Source: Neoechinorhynchus agilis
Taxonomy: Eukaryota > Acanthocephala
NCBI GenBank assembly: GCA_051530055.1
Contig: CM121342.1
Location: 9,920,001 to 9,984,000 of the forward strand
Length of the DNA stretch: 64,000 nucleotides
Direction: 5' to 3'
This document shows, one piece after another, positions 38,873-50,057 of this stretch (its first letter is position 1; each line of letters opens with the position of its first letter). A program made the translations under genes and the position numbers. The notes below the pieces were generated by a model that ran no database searches, had not been told where the DNA came from, and was given only the letters and a program-made list of their open reading frames with translations.

Positions 38873-39817
38873 TTACAGCCTTTGTTCGAGGTTGTGGATC
38901 GCAGTATTTATCCTCAGGTCTACTATTTTCAAAATATTTGTTGAAAACTCGCTCAAGATTTGATTAAGATGCTTTATCTCGTTGTTTGTTGGTTGTGTTG
39001 ACTTTCTAGCAACAGCTTCTTGATGCACGAGGAAGTGTGAGGTTGACGGCATAGCGTCCACCCTTGATTTCATGCTTTTTTTGGACACCTTTGTTTTGGG
39101 CCAAAACAAAACTTTTGAAGGCCGTGCAGGTCCTACTGAAAGTGCAGTGTCCTTCTTGTCCACAGTTTGCGCATCTTTTTATTCCTCTAGAGCAGTTCAC
39201 ACTCGAATGCTCATCACCACAGTACGCGTAGGCGATTTTCTTAGTCGGACAATGTTGTCCCCAATAACCCGACTGCGGGCATCCAGCGCATCCACAAAAG
39301 GTATAATCATCCAACCTAAATATTTCATTCATCGTGAATGTAATTTCCATAGATTGGAAAAAACATCTTCATTGTATCAGGGACTTTCCTTGTGTTAGTT
39401 AATGTCAGCTTTCATTACAACTCTGGGAATTGGTTTCCCCGAGTTACGAGATTTAATGAAAAACAATATTTTGCATTGGAATTTTTCTTCAAATGCCTTC
39501 TTGTCTCGGCCCTCGGAGAATCCGCACTTCAGCTTGCATCCGATATAGCAAAGAGGTCGATGGCGATGAAAAATGACCCACAAGCGACAGCATTCCTTAG
39601 ACAAAACATCTCCCTTGCAGTACAACGAAGGAATGGTGCCAGCGTGAGGAAAACCGCGGCTCCACAGAACATTATCTTTAAAAAATGAGGGGTGAAATTT
39701 TGCAATGATTCGGATGTTTACTTTTGCAAAAAAATTGAAAGCAAAAAAGGAGCTAATTTGGTTTGTGTTTTGAGCAAGTATTTGTTCTTTCATTTCATAG
39801 GTGATTTTGATTTTCAT
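38873..39817 (-). mobile_element. LINE fragment C, gag-like ORF1 with CCHC zinc knuckles
   Basis: Minus strand. The upstream block (39817-39395) has a basic RRM-like part. The downstream block (39350-38873) has three Cys/His knuckles: CGCAGCPQSGYWGQHC, YCGDEHSSVNC and CANCGQEGHCTFSRTC. This order is typical of ORF1 in Jockey/I-type LINEs. The two blocks are in different frames, and no endonuclease or reverse transcriptase follows. Confidence 0.65.
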
Positions 39818-39860
39818 AACATATGACGGCCGTTTGAACTCGTCCGCACTAAAAAATAAT

Positions 39861-40636
39861 GTTCTATTTTAAGTTTTTACTGGCAAGCCGGTTTGTTTTC
39901 AAATCATCATTAAATTTTAGTTTGTCCCTTTTTGTCCGGCTTATTTTTAGGCATAAAGCCAAACGAATTAAATTAGAGAAGTGATATAACCACATAGTCT
40001 CTAATGCGCGGTTAACAGTTTGTACATTTTTCCGGATTCTCAGATACCTCATGAGGAGGCGGGACTAATCATTCAGTTTCCTCCCTTCGGCGATATTTCC
40101 TCCTCTTTGGTTGTGCGTCATTGGCGGTGACGGATTCGAACCAGTTGACCCTTAACTTGGATCAACAGCATTAGTCCAATTGACCACCTCAACACCACTA
40201 CGGAATGTCAAACTCAGCCAGTTTTTTCGACTCAGGGTGAGCGCTGTATTCTATTTTAAGTTTTTACTGGCAAGCCGGTTTGTTTTCAAATCATCATTAA
40301 ATTTTAGTTTGTCCCTTTTTGTCCGGCTTATTTTTAAGCATAAAGCCAAACGAATTAAATTAGAGAAGTGATATAACCACATAGTCTCTAATGCACGGTT
40401 AACAGTTTGTACATTCCTCCGGATTCTCAGATACCTCCCGAGGAGGCGGGACTAATCATTCAGTTTCCTCCCTTCGGCGATATTTCCTCCTCTTTGGTTG
40501 TGCGTCATTGGCGGTGACGGATTCGAACCAGTTGACCCTTAACTTGGATCAAGAGCATTAGTCCACTTGAACGCCTCTACGTAATGTCAAACTCAGCCAG
40601 TTTTTTCGACTTAGGGTGAGCGCTGTATTCTATTCG
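39861..40636 (-). repeat. Tandem pair of tRNA-derived SINE-like units (about 385 bp each)
   Basis: Two near-identical direct copies, about 39861-40248 and 40249-40630. Read on the minus strand each starts with a tRNA-like head. The B-box GGTTCGAATCC is perfect in both (complement at 40132-40142 and 40519-40529). The A-box TGGTCAATTGG is perfect in the left unit (40176-40186) and decayed in the right. TTCTATT occurs at the left edge, the junction and the right edge, as target-site duplications would. The tRNA cloverleaf itself is poor, so this is a SINE or tRNA pseudogene rather than a working tRNA. Confidence 0.75.
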
Positions 40637-40721
40637 AAAATAAAGAAATTACGACCTAAAAATTGTAATTAATTATCAACGTAATACTCAGAATCAGCTA
40701 TTAAGAATATCAATAAAAATT

Positions 40722-40918
40722 GAATTATTGTTTAGGTCTACACCCGGTAAATGAATATTTATTAGAGACGTTTCGAACCTCGCCGGGTTCATCATCAATT
40801 ATTTTGTTATTAATAGACGCTTTAACAAACAAACTGATGATGAACCCGACGAGGTTGAAACGTCTTTAATAAATATTCATTTGCCGGGTGTAGACCTAAA
40901 CAATAATTCTAATCACAT
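40722..40918. mobile_element. MITE-like palindromic element, copy 1
   Basis: Nearly perfect inverted repeat of about 75-80 bp per arm around a short loop: TTATTGTTTAGGTCTACACC at the left end is mirrored by GGTGTAGACCTAAACAATAA at the right, and the inner GAACCTCGCCGGGTTCATCA is mirrored too. No coding capacity. Family unknown. Confidence 0.75.
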
Positions 40919-41111
40919 TCCCCGGTACCTCACATTTCGACATTTTAATAAAAACTGAAGAATAAAGAATTTTAATTACCGCACAAACATTTTATTTTTG
41001 CAATACGTGAAATGGGTATTTCTTTATTTTAATTTCTCGGAGAATTTATTGATCGTAGCATCAATGTTATAAATCGCATGCTAGGAAGAAACAAATTCAT
41101 TAATTTCCAAT

Positions 41112-43405
41112 ACTCACACGTGTCTCGGGGGTTCAATGTTGAGCATAAAGAACATCGTTCGCATTACATATTCAGTTGCTGAGACCAATGCAACTCGGTT
41201 TGAGTGAACCGCTATAATTTCATCAGACAATTTAAGTTGATTCAAACAATAATGTTTGTTCACAAAAATATTAAAGGCTTTTGTTAGTTTGTCGAAATAA
41301 TGACAAATCCGATGAAGTAGGAAATCGTTTGATACTTTTGGAATAATTTCTTCGTGCATCATTAAAGCTTTTATCAGATCCCATTCTTCTTTATAAATAA
41401 AAGCCGGAACGCTCGTACATTGATTTAAGAATTGAAGACAATGTTCATTTGCTCCTCTGGGAACCTTTGAAGTAATCGATTGAACACGAGCAAATGCGTA
41501 AAACAATTTATAATGTCGAATGCTATTTTGCCTACATCTCCATTGTGTAAATGGTTCGTCGAGAATGCGATTATGAAATAGGTTGTTGTATTTGACCGCC
41601 GCGTAAATAATTAATTTTTCTATTTGTTGCTTTTCGTGTTCTTCAATACCTTGATAATTTACATCATGATCTTTTAAGTCATCTAATTGAGGGCGTAAGT
41701 ACCTTTCAAGGTTTATATGACGATAGGGAATTTCGAAAGTAGCTGAGAAAATATAGAAATGGAACTAGAACTTTGTTCGATTAATAATCAGACTTCTTAT
41801 TGAACATCGTATCTATTGGGAAACAAGCACAGAATTCGCAATTTTTTTATCTCTCTCTTTAAATTGCGAAAATATTTTCCAATTTCGATTGAAAATTTGG
41901 GCATCCCAACAAGCATAATAAATAGAATAGGGCTCACTCGGTAAATAATTTTGTATTGAAAACCTTTCGAACCTCTTCAGATTCATCATCATTTTGTCAG
42001 TTATTAAAAGGATGATTAACCGGAAAATGTTGGAAACGTTTACCGGGTGAAGACCTAAACAATAATTATATCAATTTTTATAGTAATTTCAGTGAAAATA
42101 ATTGGCTGCTCAACTATTCGTAATCCTCTACCGACAAGTAAAGATTTCGTGGACTCCGGGGCAAGCTTTTTGAGCGGTAATTCAAGCGCTACTCCGTATT
42201 TTACATGCTCAACGCGATGAACGTTGGGCACAATCCATCCAGCAGCTTTGCCAATTTTGAAAATATTGTCAAACTTCGAGGATTGTCCAGAATCAAGCAC
42301 ATAGAGAACCCAATCGGCGTTTTCTTCTACCAATCGATGTCTTAGAGCCGTCAGCTCCAAGGCATTTCGAGTGAAATGTCCGTTTTCATCCAACAATACC
42401 ATCGGCTTCTTGATTTGCAAAACTAGCCTCGGTCGAACTATGGTACAACCATCTTCCTCGGTTACCAAATCCTTTTTTATCAAGTCCTTAATGGTTTCCA
42501 TTGCATAATCCACGTAAAAGGACTCGGGGCGATTAATGGAGCTTAACCCAAATTCGCTAAATGTTTCACGGAAATACTGTTTTGAAATATTAGAAATGAG
42601 TTTCCATACACTCAGTTCGGGCTCGCGAAAAGATCTTAAATTCCGGAGTGCCTTGAGAGATTTATTTTGGAATGATATATTTTTATTGAATTTCTCTTCG
42701 GCATCGGTGTGGATCTTAACAATATCTTGAAATGAAAGCAACGTGGAAGCGGATTGAGTTGAGAGTCGTTGTCCGTATTTTTCAAGAAGCAGAACAATTA
42801 ATGACGATAAACTTGGACGCCAATCACTTAAATGATTAATGGCAATAACTTGATTTCCAAGTATTGTTAAAAAGCGGTTTAAAGATTCGCCAATTATTGC
42901 AGATTTAAAGTGACCAGCGTGGATGCTCTTTGCAACCATAAGAGATGGATAATCGATGATTATTTTCAGTCCAGTTGGATTGGGATCCGGAAAGCGGATC
43001 ATTCCGTTTTCATCTTTTCGTTTCAGAAGATCTCTCAAGTACTGAGCTAATGCAGATGATGTCTCATGGAGCCTTCCTTTTAAAACATCAACTGGTTAAA
43101 TGTTTCTTGCACAAGTCAAATACAATAAATCCTTTTCCGGATACAAAAATACTCGTTTCTTCAATGAATGATCCACTAGATGATTTTCTTAAGTTAACGG
43201 CTATTTGTTTAGCGACATCATAAGGATCGCTATTTATTAGTTTAGAAATAAAAAAGGAACACGAAGATTTAAAGTCTGTTTGGCGATCTGTTAAAATATC
43301 AACTACCGGATCATTAATACCGAAAGTTTCCTTTATAACTTTTTTGAATAATTCCTTGATTGAATTTATTGGCGTTTTATAGTTCGAAGCTTTGTCTTCG
43401 TTCAT
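41112..43405 (-). CDS. Arginyl-tRNA synthetase (class I)
   Basis: Charges tRNA-Arg; RARS2-like in the anticodon-binding part. ATG at 43405. The N-terminal additional domain (INSIKELFKKVIKETFG, ending SGKGFIVFDLCKKHL) is followed by the catalytic core with the HIGH-type motif IHAGH in LMVAKSIHAGHFKSAIIGESL, then INHLSDW and HRVEHVKYGVAL. The last exon (41744-41112) carries the DALR anticodon-binding domain: AAVKYNNLFHNR, YAFARVQSI, and the closing LNIEPPRHV. The usual KMSKS-type STRKG segment after KYGVAL is not recognisable (LKKLAPESTKSLL instead). A 16-nt insertion near 43075-43095 shifts the frame between N-domain and core. The intron at about 41745-42100 contains a MITE-like copy. Confidence 0.82.
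41935..42068. mobile_element. MITE-like palindromic element, copy 2, in an ArgRS intron
   Basis: Shorter, diverged relative of 40722-40918: it shares CACCCGGTAAA, TTCGAACCTC, TTCATCATC and AGACCTAAACAATAAT (as TTATTGTTTAGGTCT on the minus strand) in inverted order. It lies at the 5' end of the last ArgRS intron. Confidence 0.6.
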
Positions 43406-43435
43406 CGTGAAAATGGAGCGAAAGGAGGGAAACAC

Positions 43436-43895
43436 CTTTAGTTTCCTCCTTTCGCCACGTCATTTATTCACGACGCTCAATGCTTTTATATGAATGCTGA
43501 ACAACAAAATGGTTGAGTTTTCTAAGAATTACTTTTTATTCTAAATATTTCAACTTTTTATTCTTTCTAATGAATAAACTCTATAAATAAAATCTACACC
43601 TAATCCGCTTCATAAAAAGTTGTCTTAGTTTATACATTCTCGAGCCAAGATGCTGCTCTCAGAAATTTATTCAAGTAAACCAATACATTTGCGTAAATAT
43701 TGCCATAAACGAGACTTCATGTAACCATTAATGTCCTTTTATTAACTTAATAACGGGCCGTTAAGAAATTTCTAATTAAATCGTGGATTTCTCATGATAC
43801 ATCGCTGCCAATTTTAACCATTACAGCCAATTTTTTGGTATCCAATCAGTAAGTCATAAGTACAGAAATTGTTAAAGAAAGTTTTAAATGTCATC
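43436..43895. other. Intergenic, ArgRS upstream region
   Basis: AT-rich region with no gene seen. It presumably includes the ArgRS promoter at its left edge. Confidence 0.35.
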
Positions 43896-43897
43896 CG

Positions 43898-44395
43898 ATT
43901 GATTATTGTATAAAAACTATAAAGCTCTGCAGGGCATTTAAATTTTGATTTTTTAAGAATTTGATTTAACGTCCGGATTTCTTTGCGATTTGCTCTAAAT
44001 CACCAATGATTGATTATTGTATAAAAACAATAAAGCTCTGCAGGGCATTTAAATTTTGATTTTTTAAGAATTTGATTTGACGTTCATATTTCTTAGTGAC
44101 TTGCTCGAAATCACTAATGATTGATTATTGTCTAAAAACAATAAAGCTTTGGAGGGTATTTAAATTTAGTTTTTTAAGAATTTGATTTGACGTTCATATT
44201 TCCGAGTTATTTGCTCTAAATCACCAATGATTGATTATTGTATAAAAACAATAAAGCTCTGGAGGGCATTTTAATTTTGATTTTTTAAGAATTTGATTTG
44301 ACGGTCGTATTTCTGAGTGATCCGCTATAAATCTCTAATGATTGATTGCTGTATAAAAACTATAAAGTTCTGGATGGCATTTAAGTTTATTAAAA
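43898..44395. repeat. Tandem repeat, about 110 bp, roughly 4.5-5 copies
   Basis: Each unit begins GATTGATTATTGTATAAAAA and contains AAGCTCTG(C/G)AGGGCATT and TTAAGAATTTGATTTGACG. Units start at about 43898, 44008, 44119, 44229 and 44340, spacing 110-111 bp. It lies just upstream of SDR39U1. Confidence 0.85.
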
Positions 44396-44666
44396 ACGTC
44401 TCTAATGATGAAAGTTTGAACTAGGAGATGCAACTGACCAATATATTGATTACCATTTATAAACCTGTTATACAGGATAGATATTGATCGGATGACTACA
44501 ATTAGCCAATTAGTTGGAATTACTTGAGAAAGAATTTTTATGTCGGAATCGTGGGTCTTGTCATTCGCTCCACCTAAAGTGTCACCAATTGTTTTATGTT
44601 ATGAATCATCCCTCGATTGCACTTTGCTTGTTTTAGAAAAAAATTCTAACTTTTGAAAATTGAACA

Positions 44667-47600
44667 ATGGCTGTTGTGTTAGGTAGTAACTTTATTTAGA
44701 AGAAGATCTCTCATATTTTTAACTTAGGTGGAGGAACTGGATTTGTTGGTAAGCATCTAAGACGAATTATCCCTACGGCTGAGAAGGTTTTCGTGATCAC
44801 TCGAACTCCAAAAAGCTCGAATGATATCAAATGGGTATATTGATTGCACTTTACTAATAAAAGATTCTAACATATTTGTTTAGGACGATCTAGAGCATCG
44901 ATTACCAAAGAAAGCTAAAGCAGTGATTGCTTTACAGGGAGAAACAGTTTTGCAACCATTTAAACATCTCGTTTCAAAATTCTACGATGAACTCATCTCA
45001 AGCAGAGTGCAGACTCTATGATTGCTGATCCTCATTTTTTTGAAGATCTGGCGATTCATATTTTATCATTTTATTAAATTGAACTGTATAAATTTATCTT
45101 TGTACTGGACATTTAGCGATTTTTTCCTTACTTTTAAAGATTCCGATGCTTGTTTACGACGTAAATATTAAAGAAATTTATTTAATACGATACTTCCGAA
45201 ACAACCTGGCAAGATTGAGCCCCGAAAACAATCGGATCTAATAAAAAAATTTTTAAATTTCAACCGCCATAAACAAGCATCAATAATTCAATCTTCAAAC
45301 GAGGATTGTTATACCAATCGCCGGTTAAGCTGTTCTCACAAAACGTTTTAAATATTTTAAATGTTTGTATCTGGCGTAAAGAAGTATTTATTAATTCTAA
45401 TATTTCAGTACAATCTTGTGCCAATTACTTTCTAACAAGCTTGGTAAAGGCGTATAAGATTGTTCCGAAATATTGGAAGCAATAAATTCTTTTAATTTTA
45501 CGCCAGATACAAACATTTAATATATTTGGAATGTTCTATGAGAGCAGCTTAACAAACGATTGGTATGGCAATCTTTGTTTGAAGATTGAATTATTAATGC
45601 TTGTTTGGTGGCGGTTAAAAATTAAAAGAATTTATTAAATCCAATCTTTTTCGGAGGTTGATAAAGGCGTACAAGATTGAGCCCCGAAAACAATCGGATC
45701 TAATAAAAAAATTTTAAATTTCAACCGCCATAAACAAGCATCAATAATTCAATCTTCAAACGAAGATTGTTATACCAATCGCCGGTTAAGCTGTTCTCAC
45801 AAAACGTTTTAAATATTTTAAATGTTTGTATCTGGCGTAAAAAAGTATTTATTAATTCTAATATTTCAGTACAATCTTGTGCCAATTACTTTCTAACAAG
45901 CTTGGTAAAGGCGTATAAGATTGTTCCGAAATATTGGAAGCAATAAATTCTTTTAATTTTACGCCAGATACAAACATTTAATATATTTGGAATGTTCTAT
46001 GAGAGCAGCTTAACAAACGATTGGTATGGCAATCTTTGTTTGAAGATTGAATTATTAATGCTTGTTTGGTGGCGGTTAAAAATTAAAAGAATTTATTAAA
46101 TCCAATCTTTTTCGGAGGTTGATAAAGGCGTACAAGATTGAGCCCCGAAAACAATCGGATCTAATAAAAAAATTTTAAATTTCAACCGCCATAAACAAGC
46201 ATCAATAATTCAATCTTCAAACGAGGATTGTTATACCAATTGCCGGCAAGCCGTTCTCACAAAATTTTAGCGAAATGTTTGTATCTGGCGTAAAAAAGTA
46301 TGTATTCATTCTAATATTTCAGTACAATCTTGTGCCAATTACTTTCTAACAAGCTTGGTAAAGGCGTATAAGATTGTTCCGAAATATTGGAAGCAATAAA
46401 TTCTTTTAATTTTACGCCAGATACAAACATTTAAAATATTTAGAACGTTCTATGAGAGCAGCTTAACAAACGATTGGTATCGCAATCTTTGTTTGAAGAT
46501 TGAATTACTAATGCTTGTTTGGTGGCGGTGAAAAATTAAAAGAATTTATTAAATCCAATCTTTTTCGGAGGTTGATAAAGGCGTACAAGATTGAGCCCCG
46601 AAAACAATCGGATCTAATAAAAAAATTTAAATTTCAACCGCCATAAACAAGCATCAATAATTCAATCTTCAAACGAGGATTGTTATACCAATCGCCGGTT
46701 AAGCTGTTCTCACAAAACGTTTTAAATATTTTAAATGTTTGTATCTGGCGTAAAGAAGTATGTATTCATTCTAATATTTCAGTACAATCTTGTGCCAATT
46801 ACTTTCTAACAAGCTTGGTAAAGGCGTATAAGATTGTTCCGAAATATTGGAAGCAATAAATTCTTTTAATTTTACGCCAGATGCAAACATTTAAAATATT
46901 TAGAACGTTCTATGAGAGCAGCTTAACAAACGATTGGTATGGCAATCTTTGTTTGAAGATTGAATTATTAATGCTTGTTTGGTGGCGGTGAAAAATTAAA
47001 AGAATTTATTAAATCCAATCTTTTTCGGAGGTTGATAAAGGCGTACAAGATTGAGCCCCGAAAACAATCGGATCTAATAAAAAATTTTTTAAATTTCAAC
47101 CGCCATAAACAAGCATCAATAATTCAATCTTCAAACGAGGATTGTTATACCAATCGCCGGTTAAGCTGTTCTCACAAAACGTTTTAAATATTTTTAATGT
47201 GTGTATCTGGCGTAAAAAGTATTTATTCATTCTAATATTTCAGTACAATCTTGATCCAATTACTTTCTAACAAGCTTGGTAAAGGCGTATAAAATTGTTC
47301 CGAAATATTGGAAGCAATAAATTCTTTTAATTTTACGCCAGATACAAACATTTAAAATATTTAGAACGTTCTATGAGAGCAGCTTAACAAACGATTGGTA
47401 TGGCAATCTTTGTTTGAAGATTGAATTATTAATGCTTGTTTGGTGGCGGTGAAAAATTAAAAGAATTTATTAAATCCGATCTTTTTCGGAGGTTGATAAA
47501 GGCGTACAAGATTTAGCCCCGAAAACAATCGGATCTAATAAATCCTTTTAAAATTTCAACCGCCATAAACAAGCATCAATTATTCAATCTTCAAACGAAG

Positions 47601-48791
47601 ATTGTTATACCAATCGCCTGTTAAGCTGTTCTCACAAAACGTTTTAAATATTTTAAATGTTTGTATCTGGCGTAAAAAAGTATGTATTCATTCTAATATT
47701 TCAGTACAATCTTGTGCCAATTACTTTCTAACAAGCTTGGTAAAGGCGTATAAGATTGTTCCGAAATATTGGAAGCAATAAATTCTTTTAATTTTACGCC
47801 AGATACAAACATATAAAATATTTAGAGCGTTCTATGAGAGCAGCTTAACAAACGATTGGTGTGGCAATCTTTGTTTGAAGATTGAATTATTAATGCTTGT
47901 TTGGTGGCGGTGAAAAATTAAAAGTATTTATTAAATCCGATCTTTTTCGGAGGTTGATAAAGGCGTACAAGATTGAGCCCCGAAAACAATCGGATCTAAT
48001 AATTCTTTTAAATTTTCATCGCTATAAACAAGAATTATTAATTCAATCCTCAAACAATTATTTTAAAGTAATTACTTTTATAAATGAGGATTCGATTCTT
48101 AAAAAAGATTAACAGTGCGATTAAATCGATGGAACCAGAGGATCGACCTGCATCTCTTATTTCAATGTCAGGCGTCGGCTTTTATCGGCCGAGTAAAACC
48201 AATGAGTATAACGAAGACTCGGAAGGCGGCGATGATTTCTTAGCTCGATTAGTTCAAAAATGGGAATCTGCTTCGATTCCTCCTGAGGGTGTAAGGCATG
48301 TAATTCTTAGAACAGGTTCATATGACTGTTATTATAATTTTACTTTAAATCTTTATTTAGGAATTGTCCTTGGGCCAGACGGAGGCTTCATTAAGTCCAT
48401 ATACTGGCCGTACTTCTTTGGTCTTGGTGGACGTATGGGTTCAGGCAATCAATATTTACCATGGATTCATGTTGATGATCTTGCTAGAATTATCTGGCAC
48501 GCGGCTGAAAATAAAGAAATGAAGGGAGTCCTTAACGCTGTTGCTCCTCAGATTATAACTCAACGAGAATTCGCGAATACCTTTGCAGCTTCATTTAAAC
48601 CTCCTAGACCTGCAGTAATTCCAATAATCAGTCCGATCGTTCGAATGATGTTCGGCGACAATTTAAACGTCGTTGTCTTAGAAGGGCAAAAGGTGAGGAA
48701 TGAGAAACTCAATAAAATTGGGTTTGAATACAAATACCCAGATATTCAAAAGGCGTGTGCTGCACTCCACGATTGTGGGAAGAAGTGCTAA
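44667..48791 (+). CDS. sdr39u1: SDR39U1-like epimerase-family protein (extended short-chain dehydrogenase)
   Basis: Putative NAD(P)-binding enzyme of the SDR39U1/YfcH group; its substrate is not known in the family. Exons are 44667-44682, 44728-44834, 44884-45016, 48100-48315 and 48361-48791. The start gives MAVVLGGGTGFVGKHLRR, a Rossmann glycine motif. Later come IALQGETVLQPF, SMSGVGFYRPS, VILRTG joined to IVLGPDGG, PWIHVDDLARI, GVLNAVAPQ and VLEGQKV, all as in human SDR39U1. Introns 1, 2 and 4 are GT-AG and 45-50 nt. The third interruption is a 3.1-kb TA-bounded insert, and removal gives SRVQTLKKINSAIKS against human SRLETTQLLAKAITK. In intron 4 the 45-nt GTTCAT...TTTAG stretch has no stop, but removal restores the conserved RTG-IVLG join. 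Confidence 0.88.
45017..48099 (+). other. 3.1-kb TA-bounded intervening sequence in SDR39U1
   Basis: TA at 45017-45018 and TA at 48100-48101 both occupy codon positions 2-3. After the left TA comes TGATTGCTGATCCTCATTT; the reverse complement of the right end is AGAATCGAATCCTCATTT. Removing one TA plus the insert gives exactly the human spacing over 15 residues. The best GT-AG reading (45007 to 48107) would delete eight residues of a conserved helix. Most of the insert is the palindromic tandem array. Confidence 0.75.
45180..48060. repeat. Tandem array of palindromic ~460-bp units, about 6 copies
   Basis: The landmark AGATTGAGCCCCGAAAAC occurs at about 45212, 45674, 46135, 46588, 47048, 47519 (one change) and 47970, a spacing of 451-471 bp. 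Each unit folds on itself: AATGTTTGTATCTGGCGTAA is mirrored by TTTACGCCAGATACAAACAT, and the outer arms around AACAAGCATCAATAATTCAA are mirrored by TTGAATTATTAATGCTTGTT. The units look like tandem copies of a fold-back element and are not coding. Confidence 0.9.
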
Positions 48792-50057
48792 TAATATTAA
48801 GCTTTAGTAGACTTTTTTAAATTAAATTGTTAACTCTTTATTTGTATTCTAAGAAGTGGATAAATGCCGTGAATGTGGAGTTGATGATAAGTGCCTCACC
48901 GAGTGCTCGTTAAAATTAAAGTTAATGATTATAAATTATTTTTAGATATGTTATTATTTTTTGTTTGCTAATAATGTCTTAAATGTCCGTCAATAATTGA
49001 TTACTTGGGGCACGAATGAGCTGCCAGTTAAAAAGGACAGGAATTGAGTGCGGAAAATTTGTATAAAAATTAACGCAAGTTAAGAAACAGCCAACTAAAC
49101 CAATACCCGATTTCCTCACAAATATTATCGCTTTTGTGACATTAAAAAATAGATGCTTTGAAATATTCATTAGTCAAATTTGTACTATTTTTTCCGGTTA
49201 AGCAGGCCACGCTGTAAGAACTTTTTTTTAAGTTTCAATTTTTTTTAACGTGCTCATTTCGTTGACTTTAAAATGTTCAAATCAGCATTAAAAGTTAAGA
49301 TCACTGTCGTTCAAAGTTATACTCATATTCTTTCCTTTCTGAAGCTAAATCACAAAAAAAACGAATTAAGTGCTAGCGAAATAAAATCTTCGTTCAATGT
49401 CGTCTTTAAAAAATTTGAGGCTGTTGACGGAATGAGTTTTGAGAAAGGTGATCTTTTCAATATATTGTGGATTTTTTTTAGATAAAAAACAATAAACGGA
49501 CTTAATAGAAAAATATACATGAGCGAAACTCATCCACATATTATGCAATCAAAATTTAAGAAAGCTTGCAATTTCTTCCACTCCCTTAATTCAGAATTGC
49601 CATTTTCAAGAAATTTTCGTCATGTGCAAAACAGGCAAAAAAGAGATCGCAATAGCGCCAATCGATAATAAAATCGAAATTTGCACCAGATATTTTGAAT
49701 AAAAAAGCGAAAATATGTTTGATAAATTTGCTTCAAAGCTCCATTTTCTAACATGTCAATTATTAAAATTTCAGCTCAAGTAGGTTAATTTCAATAAATT
49801 TCCTATATATAAAGTGTTTAACGATAGTGATTTTTCACAGCAAAGTAGAAATATAGAGTAAAATAATTTTGATGGTGGTCATTTACAGAGGATCATTTAT
49901 TTGCGAAGATTGAAATATCAGGACAAAATGTAAATAATTGCGATCATGACATTGTGAATTTACATTTTTGTATGCGTCCATAAATCTTTCACAAATAATT
50001 TAGTTTAAAATATCAGTTTGATTTTTTAAGAGAAAGTAGCAAGTATAACTATCATTC
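48792..50057. other. Intergenic, SDR39U1 to glycogenin 3' ends
   Basis: AT-rich region between two convergent genes. Small ORFs near 49270-49550 show no family features. Confidence 0.4.

Noticed and set aside
40080-40200. A functional tRNA gene on the minus strand
   Set aside because: A- and B-boxes are present, but the acceptor, anticodon and T stems pair poorly, position 33 is not T, and the unit is a ~385-bp repeat, so it was called SINE-like.
43898-48060. CRISPR array
   Set aside because: Repeats of 110 and 460 bp without spacers in an animal genome; these are satellite or fold-back arrays.
45017-48099. A single Tc1/mariner family explaining all TA-bounded inserts
   Set aside because: The TA flanks fit, but terminal sequences differ completely between inserts and no transposase is present.
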